From JAISGQ01 sp045604155 (lineage in GTDB: Bacteria > Bacillota > Clostridia > Oscillospirales > Acutalibacteraceae), in contig JAZUNN010000006.1 of the NCBI GenBank assembly GCA_045604155.1, positions 82,887-146,886 of the forward strand: DNA of 64,000 nt, written 5' to 3'. The position numbers and the translations under genes are program-made. The notes beneath the pieces were generated by a model. The model was not told the origin of the DNA and made no database searches. It was given only the letters and a program-made list of their open reading frames with translations. Below are positions 1 to 8,467 of this stretch, in pieces (the first letter of the stretch is position 1; the number at the start of each line of letters is the position of its first letter).

Positions 1-929
1 ATGAGCTTTTCGTTTTTCTCGTTTTCAGTGAGCACTTTCCTTTCTTCGGAGGAAAGTGCTCTTTTCATAAATCGTGAAGAATGAATAGTTCTTCCGGCAT
101 CAACACAATGAATTCTGTTCGCAGAAGAATAGGCAACGGATGCCTCAGGAATAAGAATGTGTTCAATGGATTCGGGCATCTGAGAGCAGTAGCAGACAAC
201 AAGCCCGAAGCCACACTTTGAAAGAATATCTTTCAATCGTCCAAGAAAAAGAGCAGAACATCTGCTGAATCTGTCATCGACGGGAATACAGACATCACAT
301 TGATTGTGTATTGTATCCTCAAAAACCACAACTCCGTCCTTTGTGACAGCAGAAAGAAGACGTTCTTCAATAAAACCGCCCAGACCGTGACGGGGCAGAT
401 TTTCACGCTGACGGTCAGCGGCACGGTGTATCTTATCAATATCAATCAGAGGATCGGTGACAGAATATGAAGCCTGCCTGAAAGCAGAAGCGGCACTTAG
501 GCAGCGCTGCGCCTGTCTGTGGCAGGCAGAGCAGCCATCGGTCAGTTCAATGATTCTTTCTCTGTGTGGCATAAGCTTACTTTTATCCCAGCATTCACCA
601 AGATCAAGGATAAATTCACATACTCCGGGATATGATGGATTGACAATATGGGGAGCAGTGCCGTCCATGATTACAAATTTTCTGTCCGGAAGGATTACTG
701 CATCAAGGGACTCGGGGTCTGAAGAGCAGAAAGCACGCTGACATTTTTCATCATTCAGAGCTGCTGCTTCAGCAATTCTTTTCATAAGAGAAGATTTTCC
801 CGTGCCGGGACCGCCTTTTATGATGCAGGCAGTCCATTCATGATGATCAAAAGATTTTCTGAAAAGTGAGAAAAATCCTTCGGGAGAGGATGCGCCGAGA
901 AAATAATCGTTGAATTTATTATTGCTCAT
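1..929 (-). CDS. P-loop ATPase of unknown role, PRK06851-like (3' end cut by window edge)
   Basis: The minus-strand frame is open from the ATG at 929 to the left edge, about 309 codons, so the C-terminus lies outside the window. The start is set by a clear AAGGAGG about 9 bases upstream. The protein opens with FLGASSPEGF, then a Walker A loop GGPGTGKSS at residues 39-47, followed by CSSDPESLD and VIMDGTAPH, all hallmarks of the PRK06851-type predicted ATPases of Firmicutes. Members of that family are usually about 370 residues with a second P-loop half, so roughly 60 residues are missing here. A second, weaker phosphate-binding region is not visible in the part I can read. The substrate is unknown and I assign none. 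It lies just downstream of the yebC terminator and on the same strand. Confidence 0.85.
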   Translation of the reverse strand, partial: MSNNKFNDYFLGASSPEGFFSLFRKSFDHHEWTACIIKGGPGTGKSSLMKRIAEAAALNDEKCQRAFCSSDPESLDAVILPDRKFVIMDGTAPHIVNPSYPGVCEFILDLGECWDKSKLMPHRERIIELTDGCSACHRQAQRCLSAASAFRQASYSVTDPLIDIDKIHRAADRQRENLPRHGLGGFIEERLLSAVTKDGVVVFEDTIHNQCDVCIPVDDRFSRCSALFLGRLKDILSKCGFGLVVCYCSQMPESIEHILIPEASVAYSSANRIHCVDAGRTIHSSRFMKRALSSEERKVLTENEKNEKL

Positions 930-965
930 GTAAAAACCTCCTTTTTGCTATAGTTTATGCATAAA

Positions 966-996
966 AAGAAAAAGCGTGCATTTTTGCACGCTTTTG
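966..996 (-). terminator. Rho-independent terminator of yebC
   Basis: A stem of AAGCGTGCA with TGCACGCTT closes a short loop. On the minus strand it is followed by CTTTTTCTTTTTA. It begins about a dozen bases past the yebC stop and separates yebC from the ATPase gene. Confidence 0.8.
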
Positions 997-1008
997 TTAT
1001 ACATTTGA

Positions 1009-1743
1009 TTATTCCTCGTCAGGAGCATCCCAGGAATGCCATACATCCTGAACGTCATCGTTGTCCTCAAGCATATCAAGGAGCTTCTGCATCTTGATAA
1101 CTGTGTCTGGATCATCAATGGTGGTGTAGGTGTCGGGAATCTTCTCGATGTCAGCGTTGACAAACTCGTAACCCTTTGCCTCAAGACCGTCACGCACTGC
1201 GGAGAAATCATCCTCCTCGGTGTAAATAACGTAAACATCCTCGTCAGTCTTGAAATCGGAAGCGCCAAGCTCCAGAGCATCTTCCATGACCTGCTCTTCG
1301 TCGAGATCTTCAGATTCAATAGCAATAACGCCCTTGGTGGAGAACATGAAGGAAACGCAGCCGGTAGTACCGAGATTGCCGCCGAACTTATCGAAATAAT
1401 GACGCAGATCGCCTGCTGTACGGTTTCTGTTATCGGTAAGGGTTTCTACGATAACTGCAACACCGCAGGGACCGTATCCCTCATAGGTCAGAGCCTCATA
1501 TTCCTTGCCGTCGTTGTCGCCGGAAGCCTTCTTAATAACTCTTTCAATGTTGTCGTTGGGAACGTTCAGGGACTTAGCTTTTGCAATACAGTCCTTGAGC
1601 TTGGGGTTGGAAACGGGGTCGGGACCGCCGCTCTTTACAGCAACAGCAATTTCACGACCGATTTTGGTGAAAACCTTGGCACGCTGACCATCGGTCTTTT
1701 CCTTTTTTCTCTTGATGGTACTCCATTTATTATGTCCTGACAT
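1009..1743 (-). CDS. yebC: YebC/PmpR family protein (DUF28)
   Basis: The product is 244 residues, normal for the family, and begins MSGHNKWSTIKRKKEKTDGQ, the conserved YebC N-terminus. The start at 1743 has GGAGGG 7 bases upstream; an in-frame extension to 1845 has no ribosome site. YebC proteins are cytoplasmic. Family members have been described as DNA-binding transcription regulators and, more recently, as factors that help ribosomes through proline-rich stretches. The sequence cannot separate the two roles. The gene appears to be monocistronic, with its own promoter at 1817-1845 and its own terminator. Confidence 0.95.
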   Translation of the reverse strand: MSGHNKWSTIKRKKEKTDGQRAKVFTKIGREIAVAVKSGGPDPVSNPKLKDCIAKAKSLNVPNDNIERVIKKASGDNDGKEYEALTYEGYGPCGVAVIVETLTDNRNRTAGDLRHYFDKFGGNLGTTGCVSFMFSTKGVIAIESEDLDEEQVMEDALELGASDFKTDEDVYVIYTEEDDFSAVRDGLEAKGYEFVNADIEKIPDTYTTIDDPDTVIKMQKLLDMLEDNDDVQDVWHSWDAPDEE

Positions 1744-1816
1744 AATGACCCTCCGTGTATAAATATTTGAAGGGCAAAAGCGCACAGATAAAACGCTTTC
1801 CCTTGAATGCCGTAAT

Positions 1817-1845
1817 ATTTTACCACACAAGTGGCCGTGATACAA
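1817..1845 (-). promoter_or_regulatory. Predicted sigma-A promoter of yebC
   Basis: On the minus strand TTGTAT is separated by 17 bases from TAAAAT, about 70 bases upstream of the yebC start. This is a pattern match only. Confidence 0.55.
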
Positions 1846-1914
1846 GATATTTTTGTTGTATAACGAAATAATCCGTGTTAAAATATCAGATAAGTGTTCA
1901 GGAGGTGAAAGGGA

Positions 1915-3051
1915 ATGGATATCCCTCTTTACGCATTATGCAAAACAACAAGAGAAGAAGCAGCAGATATTGTTGAGAATATAATAAACGAAAACGGTGA
2001 GTATACCGATAAATGCCGTGAGCTTGAGCTGCAGATGTGCGAAATGGCAGGAGTTAAGTATACAAGAGTGACTCACTGTATTTCATCTGCACTGAGAAAT
2101 GTGCTTTTGTCCTGGTCAGTGTGTCAGGGTGAGGCGGTTTTTGTTTCGTCCTTTGCAAACAGCTATGATATATTTGCTGTCATGGAATGCGGAGCAACCC
2201 CCATACTGGTTGACTGCGACAGAGAAACATGGTGCATGAGTCCGGAAAAGCTCGAAGCTGCAGTAAAGAAATGCATTAAGAATAATGAGCTTTATCCTCG
2301 TGCTGTAATAGTAAACGATACTTTCGGAATGCCCTTCGACGCAGATAGGATAAACGAAGTGTGTGCACGTTACGGACTCCTGCTGGTAGAAGATGCCACA
2401 GGCGCAATGGGCGGTGAATACAAAGGCAGAAAGACCTGCAGTCTCGGCGATGCCGCAGTAACCAGCTTTCAGCCGCCTATGAATATTGAAAAAAGCGACA
2501 GGGGAGGAGCTGCACTGACAGACAACTCTCAGCTTGCAAAGACTCTAAAGATAACCGCCGCAGGAGGAATGAAGGTTTTCAGCAATGCTACAGGAGCAAA
2601 GGAAATGGTGCGCCGCGGCAGTGTTTCAACAATGAGTGAATTCGCTGCAGCAGCACTGTCTGTAAGATTGAAAAATCTTGACGAAAGAATAAGCAGACGA
2701 AGAAGAAATGCAGAAAAATTAAAAAAAGCATCAGAAGGCACAAAACTGAGATTTCAGAAAGAAAACGAAGGTGTCGCAGGTTCCTGTCCCGTATTTGCCG
2801 TTTGTGCACCGGACAAGGAAAGCATGGAGCAGATGGTCGGTTTTTTCAAGAATGACGGAATAGAATGCGAGGCATTATATTCAAAGCCCATGTGCCGCAA
2901 TGCAGCACTGAAAGATTTCGGATATCTTGTATCTGACCTGCCTGTAGGCTCTGACATTTCCGTCTGTTCATTCATGCTTCCCTGCCATGAAGAACTTGCG
3001 GATGAGCAGGTTGATTTTGTGTGCAAAGCCATAAAAAAATATTGCGTGTGA
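1915..3051 (+). CDS. DegT/DnrJ/EryC1-like protein lacking the PLP lysine
   Basis: The 378-residue product has the length and fold signature of DegT/DnrJ/EryC1/StrS sugar aminotransferases: an N-terminal substrate segment, VEDATGAMGGEYKGR (the usual EDAAQAHGA-type stretch carrying the PLP-contacting Asp) and CSLGDAAVTSF. In active members the next motif is S-F-x-x-x-K-N followed by E-G-G, and the lysine forms the Schiff base with PLP. Here the sequence is SFQPPMNIEKSDRGG: Met189 sits at the lysine position, Arg replaces the Glu before GG, and one residue is inserted. Ordinary transamination is therefore unlikely. It could be a PLP-binding protein with another role or a decaying paralogue, although the frame is intact. 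The start has AGGAGGTG upstream. It stands alone between yebC and pyrH with no sugar-nucleotide genes nearby. Confidence 0.85.
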   Translation: MDIPLYALCKTTREEAADIVENIINENGEYTDKCRELELQMCEMAGVKYTRVTHCISSALRNVLLSWSVCQGEAVFVSSFANSYDIFAVMECGATPILVDCDRETWCMSPEKLEAAVKKCIKNNELYPRAVIVNDTFGMPFDADRINEVCARYGLLLVEDATGAMGGEYKGRKTCSLGDAAVTSFQPPMNIEKSDRGGAALTDNSQLAKTLKITAAGGMKVFSNATGAKEMVRRGSVSTMSEFAAAALSVRLKNLDERISRRRRNAEKLKKASEGTKLRFQKENEGVAGSCPVFAVCAPDKESMEQMVGFFKNDGIECEALYSKPMCRNAALKDFGYLVSDLPVGSDISVCSFMLPCHEELADEQVDFVCKAIKKYCV

Positions 3052-3079
3052 AAATTTAAAAAGAATTAAGAGTTACCGC

Positions 3080-3109
3080 TTTACATTAGGGTGCATTTTA
3101 TAGTAGAAT
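3080..3109 (+). promoter_or_regulatory. Predicted sigma-A promoter for the pyrH-frr-uppS run
   Basis: TTTACA and TAGAAT are separated by 18 bases, about 30 bases upstream of the pyrH start. Pattern match only. Confidence 0.5.
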
Positions 3110-3138
3110 ATATATAATAACATCATGGAGTGATTTGT

Positions 3139-3849
3139 ATGCAGACAAAATATAAGCGCATACTGCTGAAGCTCAGCGGTGAAGCGCTTGCAGGCGATAA
3201 AAAATTCGGCTTTGACGAAGGCGCTATTTCCGAAATCTGTTCGGCAATAAAGGAAGTTGTCGATCTTGGCGTGGAAGTAGGTATCGTTGTCGGCGGCGGA
3301 AATTTCTGGCGTGGCAGAAGCTCCGGCGAAATGGACAGAATCAAGGCAGACCATATCGGAATGCTTGCAACCGCAATGAATGCTCTTGCAGTATCCGATG
3401 CACTTGAGCAGAAGGGAGTATGTACCAGAGTACAGACTGCACTTCCCATGCCCAGCGTAGCAGAGCCCTTTATCCGCAACAAGGCTGTCAACCACCTTGA
3501 TAAGGGCAGAGTTGTCATTTTCGGATGCGGAACAGGTAACCCCTTCTTCTCAACCGATACCGCAGCAGCGCTCAGAGCAGCTGAAATCGGTGCAGAGATC
3601 ATCCTCAAGGCATCTGTCGTTGACGGTGTATACGACAAGGATCCTCACGTCTATGAGGACGCAGTCAAGTACGACCGCATTACCTACGGTGAAGTTCTCG
3701 AAAGAGGTCTTAAGGTAATGGACGGTGCAGCAGCGGCTCTCTGCCGTGATAACAAGATGCCGCTCATGGTATTTGATATGCAGCAGCCGAAAAATCTTAT
3801 CGCTGCAGTAACCGGTGAAGGTATCGGTACAATAGTCTGTGCAGAATAA
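3139..3849 (+). CDS. pyrH: UMP kinase
   Basis: PyrH phosphorylates UMP to UDP with ATP in the cytoplasm, the committed step to UTP and CTP. The 236-residue product begins with the family signature YKRILLKLSGEALAG, then GIVVGGGNFWRGR and a C-terminal GTIV. I prefer the ATG at 3139, which has GGAG 8 bases upstream, over the GTG at 3130 that overlaps that ribosome site. It heads a run of eight same-strand genes. In many Firmicutes rpsB and tsf precede pyrH; here the upstream gene is the DegT-like protein, so translation factors are not coupled at this locus. Confidence 0.97.
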   Translation: MQTKYKRILLKLSGEALAGDKKFGFDEGAISEICSAIKEVVDLGVEVGIVVGGGNFWRGRSSGEMDRIKADHIGMLATAMNALAVSDALEQKGVCTRVQTALPMPSVAEPFIRNKAVNHLDKGRVVIFGCGTGNPFFSTDTAAALRAAEIGAEIILKASVVDGVYDKDPHVYEDAVKYDRITYGEVLERGLKVMDGAAAALCRDNKMPLMVFDMQQPKNLIAAVTGEGIGTIVCAE

Positions 3850-3885
3850 AATCATAAAAATACATAATCGAAAGGGAGCATAACA

Positions 3886-4440
3886 ATGGATACAATTTTC
3901 AAGACTACAGAAGAAAAAATGAATAAGACAATCAACGTTCTTGTTTCCGATTACAAGACCGTCCGTGCAGGACGAGCAAACCCCAGCGTACTTGACAGAA
4001 TCACCGTTGAGTATTACGGTGCAGAAACTCCTGTCAACCAGCTTGCATCCATCAGCGTTGCAGAAGCAAGAGTTCTCTGCATCCAGCCCTACGATGCATC
4101 TGCACTCCGCGGTATCGAGAAGGCAATCAACGCATCCGACATCGGCATCAATCCCCAGAACGACGGCCGTGTTATCAGACTTACATTCCCTCCTCTCACT
4201 GAGGAGCGCCGCCGTGACCTTGCAAAGGATATCAAGAAGATGGGTGAAGACAGCAAGGTTGCAATCCGTTCCATCCGCCGTGATGCAATCGACAAGCTCA
4301 AGGCAATGAAGAAGGAATCCGCAATTACTGAGGATGACCTTAAGAACGCAGAGAAAAAGACCCAGGATCTCACCGACAAGTTCATCAAGAAGATTGACGA
4401 GCTTGCAGCAGACAAGGAAAAGGAGATCATGGAGATCTGA
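3886..4440 (+). CDS. frr: Ribosome recycling factor
   Basis: The 184-residue product is full length (about 185 in the family). It carries the conserved VRAGRANP near residue 30, the hinge and beta-rich domain II, and the helical domain I C-terminus with KDIKKMGEDSKVAIR. With EF-G it splits post-termination ribosomes. It follows pyrH by 36 bases with an AAAGGGAG ribosome site, the usual pyrH-frr pairing. Confidence 0.97.
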   Translation: MDTIFKTTEEKMNKTINVLVSDYKTVRAGRANPSVLDRITVEYYGAETPVNQLASISVAEARVLCIQPYDASALRGIEKAINASDIGINPQNDGRVIRLTFPPLTEERRRDLAKDIKKMGEDSKVAIRSIRRDAIDKLKAMKKESAITEDDLKNAEKKTQDLTDKFIKKIDELAADKEKEIMEI

Positions 4441-4456
4441 TCAGATTGTATATGTT

Positions 4457-4481
4457 TACCGTGGGCAGAATGCCCACGGTA
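4457..4481 (+). promoter_or_regulatory. Strong hairpin between frr and uppS
   Basis: A perfect 11-bp stem (TACCGTGGGCA / TGCCCACGGTA) with a 3-base loop sits 16 bases after the frr stop and 22 bases before the uppS start. It lacks a clear run of T after the stem, so it may attenuate or stabilise mRNA rather than stop transcription fully. Confidence 0.6.
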
Positions 4482-4502
4482 TTACGTTAAAGGGGAAGGA
4501 GA

Positions 4503-5234
4503 ATGGATTTGTTCAGACGCAAAAACAAAAAAACTGAGATCGAACGCCATCTGCCCGAGCACATCGGGATAATCATGGACGGAAACGGTCGATGGGCACA
4601 GAAAAGAGGACTTCCCCGCATGGCAGGACACCGTGAGGGTGCCAACAATTTCAGAACCATAACAAGGTATTGCAATGAAATCGGCATAAAATACCTTACG
4701 GTATATGCATTTTCCACCGAGAACTGGAATCGTCCGAAGGAAGAGGTGGATGCCCTGATGAAGCTGCTTTATGATTACCTTGTGGAATCTCTGAGGGATT
4801 TTCGTGAGGAAAACATAAAGACCCGTTTCATAGGCGACAGAAGTATGCTCCACCCGAAACTTCAGGAGCTTATGGCGGAGGCTGAGGATCTGTCTGCAGA
4901 TAAAACCGGTCTTGTACTGAATCTTGCCATCAATTACGGCGGCAGGGCAGAGATTGTAAATGCCGTGAAGCAGATTGCGGAAGAAGGCATCAGTCCGGAA
5001 GAGATAACCGAGCAGATGATTTCCGACAGAATGTACACAGCATCACAGCCTGACCCTGATCTTATCATAAGACCCAGCGGTGAATACAGAATCTCAAATT
5101 TCCTGCTTTGGCAGTCGGCATATTCTGAATTCGTCTTTTTCGATGAAATTCTGTGGCCTGACTTTTCAAAAAAGGATCTGGAAGAAGCCATAAATATTTT
5201 CTCGGGAAGAAAAACACGATTTGGAGGAGTTTAA
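4503..5234 (+). CDS. uppS: Undecaprenyl pyrophosphate synthase (cis-prenyltransferase)
   Basis: UppS condenses farnesyl-PP with isopentenyl-PP units to the C55 lipid carrier used for peptidoglycan and other wall polymers. The 243-residue product carries the signature IIMDGNGRWAQKRGLPRMAGH near residue 25 (Asp is the Mg-binding residue), FSTENWNRP and the C-terminal PDLIIRPSGEYRISNFLLWQ. The start has GGGGAAGGAG immediately upstream. The stop codon abuts the cdsA ATG, which indicates translational coupling. It supplies lipid carrier alongside dxr and ispG, which feed the isoprenoid pool. Confidence 0.97.
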   Translation: MDLFRRKNKKTEIERHLPEHIGIIMDGNGRWAQKRGLPRMAGHREGANNFRTITRYCNEIGIKYLTVYAFSTENWNRPKEEVDALMKLLYDYLVESLRDFREENIKTRFIGDRSMLHPKLQELMAEAEDLSADKTGLVLNLAINYGGRAEIVNAVKQIAEEGISPEEITEQMISDRMYTASQPDPDLIIRPSGEYRISNFLLWQSAYSEFVFFDEILWPDFSKKDLEEAINIFSGRKTRFGGV

Positions 5235-6095
5235 ATGAAAGTCAGAATAATATCCGCAATAGTCGGTATTATCATATTGGCAGGCGTTGTTGCAGCCGCA
5301 CTGATGCTCGACGGCAGAGTGCTCTGCTACGCACTTGCAGCAATCGCTCTTCTGGCAGTTTATGAAGGACTCAATGCAGTGGGCACACTTAAAAACGCAG
5401 TTATCTCAATTCCCTGCTTTGTCTACGCAGTTGTGGTTGAGCTTACATTCCTTACTCAGGATAAGATCTCTGTAATCGTAATCGCAACTCTGGCATATAT
5501 TACTGTGATGTTCCTCTGTGCTCTGGGTAAATATGAAAAGATCCCCGTTTCACAGATTGCAATGTCAGTGATGATGACAATGGTCATAACCTTCGCTGTA
5601 TTCAGTGCAATCACCATGTATTACAAGGATAACGGAGCAGTTACAAACTCCTACGGAATATCCATGCTGGTTTTCTGCCTTCTCTGCTCATGGCTTACCG
5701 ATACAGGTGCATATTTTGCAGGTACCCTTTTCGGAAAGCACAAGCTTTCTCCCAGAATCAGCCCGAAAAAGACCATCGAAGGTGCAATCGGCGGCGTTCT
5801 TGTCTGTGTTGCACTCACATGGGCAATCGCATATCTCTGCACATCTGTGCTTGGCATAATTGACGGACACACCGTAAAGACCACAAATCTTATCATATTG
5901 ACTTCCATTTGCAGCATAATATCCATGATAGGCGATCTTTCCTTCTCTGTAGTAAAAAGAACTTACGGAGTAAAGGACTACGGCAACATCATGCCCGGAC
6001 ACGGCGGTGTTCTTGACCGTTTTGACAGCTTCATGTTCGTGGCACCCTTTGTCTGTGTACTTTCAGGATATCTTCCCGTACTGGTGGCTGCATAA
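5235..6095 (+). CDS. cdsA: Phosphatidate cytidylyltransferase
   Basis: CdsA makes CDP-diacylglycerol from phosphatidate and CTP in the membrane. The 286-residue product has about eight hydrophobic segments, SWLTDTGAYFAG and FGKHKLSPRISPKKTIEGAIGG, and the CDS signature around residues 235-265 ending in PGHGGVLDRFDS. The ATG follows the uppS stop directly, and its own stop overlaps the dxr start by one base (TAATG), so the three are almost certainly co-translated. Confidence 0.96.
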   Translation: MKVRIISAIVGIIILAGVVAAALMLDGRVLCYALAAIALLAVYEGLNAVGTLKNAVISIPCFVYAVVVELTFLTQDKISVIVIATLAYITVMFLCALGKYEKIPVSQIAMSVMMTMVITFAVFSAITMYYKDNGAVTNSYGISMLVFCLLCSWLTDTGAYFAGTLFGKHKLSPRISPKKTIEGAIGGVLVCVALTWAIAYLCTSVLGIIDGHTVKTTNLIILTSICSIISMIGDLSFSVVKRTYGVKDYGNIMPGHGGVLDRFDSFMFVAPFVCVLSGYLPVLVAA

Positions 6096-7246
6096 TGATA
6101 AAGACCAGAGAAAAATTATCCCTCCTCGGCTCAACGGGTTCAATAGGAACTCAGGCACTCCGTGTAGCGGAGCAGCTTTCAATACCCGTAGTTGCCGTAG
6201 CTGCAAACAGCAGCGTAAAGCTCCTTGAGGAGCAGATAAGAAAATTCAGACCCGAGATTGCAGTAGCTGTAAATGAAGAAGCTGCTGCATCGCTGAAAAT
6301 TTCCGTAGCAGACACAAACACAAAGGTGCTTGCAGGAATGGACGGACTTATCGAGGCAGCAAGCCTTGAAAGTGCTGATGTTGTGCTCAACTCCGTTGTG
6401 GGTATGGTAGGCCTTCGTCCTACCCTTGCAGCCATAGAAAGCGGAAAGAAGCTTGCACTTGCAAATAAGGAAACCCTTGTGGCAGGCGGAAGCCTTGTCA
6501 TGGATGCAGCGAAGAAAAACGGCATCGACATACTTCCCGTTGACAGTGAGCATTCTGCAATATTCCAGTGTCTGCAGGGCAAACCAACAAACAGCGGAAT
6601 AAAGAAGATACTCCTCACCGCTTCAGGCGGACCTTTCTTCGGCAAAAAGAAGGAAGAGCTTGCAGAGATGACCGCAAAGGAAGCTTTGAAGCACCCCAAC
6701 TGGAGCATGGGCTCAAAAATAACCATCGACTCTGCTACACTCATGAACAAGGGCCTTGAGGTTATTGAAGCAGCATGGCTTTTTGATGTGCCTCTTGAAA
6801 AAATTGAGGTTGTTGTTCACAGAGAGAGCATAATTCATTCTGCAGTTGAGTTTGAAGATAACAGTGTCATTGCACAGCTCGGACTTCCGGATATGACAAT
6901 CCCCATTCAGTACGCACTGACATATCCTGAAAGATATCCGTCGCCTGCAGGCGAGCTTGACCTGTTCAAGCTTGGAAAGATGACATTCTACGAACCCGAT
7001 ATGGATACATTCAACTGCCTTGCAGCCTGCAGGAAAGCCTTCTCGCTGGGCGGCACTGCCTGCGCAGCGGCAAATGGTGCAAACGAGGCAGCTGTAGAGC
7101 TTTTCCTGAAGGGAGAAATCGGATTTCTGCAGATAGGTGAGCTGGTTGAAGGCGCACTTTCACTGTACAGACCCGGTGAATATACCCTTTCGGATATACT
7201 TGAAACAGATAAGGCGGCAAAGGAATACGTATACGCCGCAAAATAA
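6095..7246 (+). CDS. dxr: 1-deoxy-D-xylulose 5-phosphate reductoisomerase
   Basis: Dxr converts DXP to 2-C-methyl-erythritol 4-phosphate with NADPH, the first committed step of the MEP isoprenoid pathway. The 383-residue product has the nucleotide-binding LLGSTGSIGTQ at residue 10, ALANKETLVAGG, the metal/substrate residues in PVDSEHSAIFQCLQG, TASGGPFFGK and the C-terminal helical domain with NGANEAAVELF. Length matches the family. ispG, a later step of the same pathway, lies two genes on. Confidence 0.97.
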   Translation: MIKTREKLSLLGSTGSIGTQALRVAEQLSIPVVAVAANSSVKLLEEQIRKFRPEIAVAVNEEAAASLKISVADTNTKVLAGMDGLIEAASLESADVVLNSVVGMVGLRPTLAAIESGKKLALANKETLVAGGSLVMDAAKKNGIDILPVDSEHSAIFQCLQGKPTNSGIKKILLTASGGPFFGKKKEELAEMTAKEALKHPNWSMGSKITIDSATLMNKGLEVIEAAWLFDVPLEKIEVVVHRESIIHSAVEFEDNSVIAQLGLPDMTIPIQYALTYPERYPSPAGELDLFKLGKMTFYEPDMDTFNCLAACRKAFSLGGTACAAANGANEAAVELFLKGEIGFLQIGELVEGALSLYRPGEYTLSDILETDKAAKEYVYAAK

Positions 7247-7261
7247 GGAGATGAAGAACTC

Positions 7262-8455
7262 TTGACCACTGCACTTATTATCATAGGAGCTGTTTTTTTG
7301 TTCCTTCTGGTTGTGCTTGTTCATGAATTCGGTCACTTTATCACCGCCAAGATGTTCGGTGTCAAAGTCAACGAATTTGCAATAGGCATGGGACCGAAGC
7401 TTTTCAAAAAGCAGGGAAAGGAAACGCTCTATACCTTCAGACTTCTTCCCATAGGAGGTTTCTGCGCCATGGAAGGTGAGGATGAGGAAAGCAGCGATGA
7501 CCGTGCATTCTGCAACAAAAAGCCCTGGCAGAAGTTCATAATTGTAGCTGCAGGCGGTATTTTCAATATCATTCTCGGACTTATTTTCATGCTTATCGTT
7601 CAGGCGGTAAATGTTCCCGGTGATTCCAATCTCATAGGCACAAAGGAAATCTGGGGATTCCCTGAAACCGGTTATTCCGCAGCTGAAGCAAGCGGACTTC
7701 AGAAGGGTGACGAAATCTACGCAGTAAACGGCTACAGAGTTCTCTGTTCTTCCGATATTTCTTACGGTATGGCATTTGCAAACAGCAGCAATATGACCTT
7801 TACCGTAATCCGTGACGGCAAGAAAATGGATATAGATGTCCAGCTGAACACAACCCAGAGAGTAAGCCCCGTGCTGTCTCAGACAGATTTCCCGGCACAG
7901 CTTGCACAAAGCCTTAATATCAGTGAATCTGATATAGAGTATACAGACGGAACACTGAGAAAAGACGAATATCCTGCCCAGGATTTCATAATTGTGGGTG
8001 AGGAAAAGAATTTTGGAAATGTAATTACATCTACAGGCTCAGAAACAGTGTCCATGTGCAGAGTTGTATATGTCAGCCTCTGGAAGCTTGTCACAGGCGA
8101 GTTCAAGATGACTGATATGTCAGGACCCGTAGGCATCGTTGACACAATCGGTCAGGTGGCCGAAGGCTCCATGAGCGAAGAACAGACCGCAGGAGAAAAC
8201 TTCCTTTCTGCCTTTATCAGTATCCTCAGAGTAATGGCACTTATCACTGTCAATCTGGGACTGTTCAATCTCCTGCCCGTACCTGCCCTTGACGGCGGCA
8301 GACTGTTCTTTATACTCATCCAGATGATCATTCGCAGACCCATACCCGCAAAGTACGAGGCAGTCATACATTTTGTAGGACTTATGCTCCTCTTTGCACT
8401 TATGATTTTCGTAACATTCAATGATATAGTAAAGCTTATTGGCTGTTCAGGATAA
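7262..8455 (+). CDS. rseP: Site-2 zinc metalloprotease RseP/RasP (M50B)
   Basis: This is a membrane-embedded zinc protease that cleaves transmembrane substrates such as anti-sigma factors and signal peptide remnants. The start is a TTG at 7262 preceded by AAGGAGATG. The first membrane segment contains the zinc motif HEFGH (residues 22-26), followed by RLLPIGGF. A PDZ domain occupies roughly residues 125-200, and the second metal site is NLLPVPALDGGR near residue 336. At 397 residues it is of usual length. A DUF4179-type anti-sigma factor at 57,762 could be a substrate, but that link is only a guess. Confidence 0.95.
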   Translation: MTTALIIIGAVFLFLLVVLVHEFGHFITAKMFGVKVNEFAIGMGPKLFKKQGKETLYTFRLLPIGGFCAMEGEDEESSDDRAFCNKKPWQKFIIVAAGGIFNIILGLIFMLIVQAVNVPGDSNLIGTKEIWGFPETGYSAAEASGLQKGDEIYAVNGYRVLCSSDISYGMAFANSSNMTFTVIRDGKKMDIDVQLNTTQRVSPVLSQTDFPAQLAQSLNISESDIEYTDGTLRKDEYPAQDFIIVGEEKNFGNVITSTGSETVSMCRVVYVSLWKLVTGEFKMTDMSGPVGIVDTIGQVAEGSMSEEQTAGENFLSAFISILRVMALITVNLGLFNLLPVPALDGGRLFFILIQMIIRRPIPAKYEAVIHFVGLMLLFALMIFVTFNDIVKLIGCSG

Positions 8456-8467
8456 GGATTGATTTTA

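Noticed and set aside
1036..1740. Plus-strand 234-codon open frame opposite yebC
   Set aside because: Exact antisense of yebC with no ribosome site and no family resemblance; the yebC protein is unmistakable.
7160..7909. Minus-strand 249-codon open frame opposite dxr/rseP
   Set aside because: Cys/His/Tyr-rich composition typical of antisense frames; rseP motifs on the plus strand are clear.
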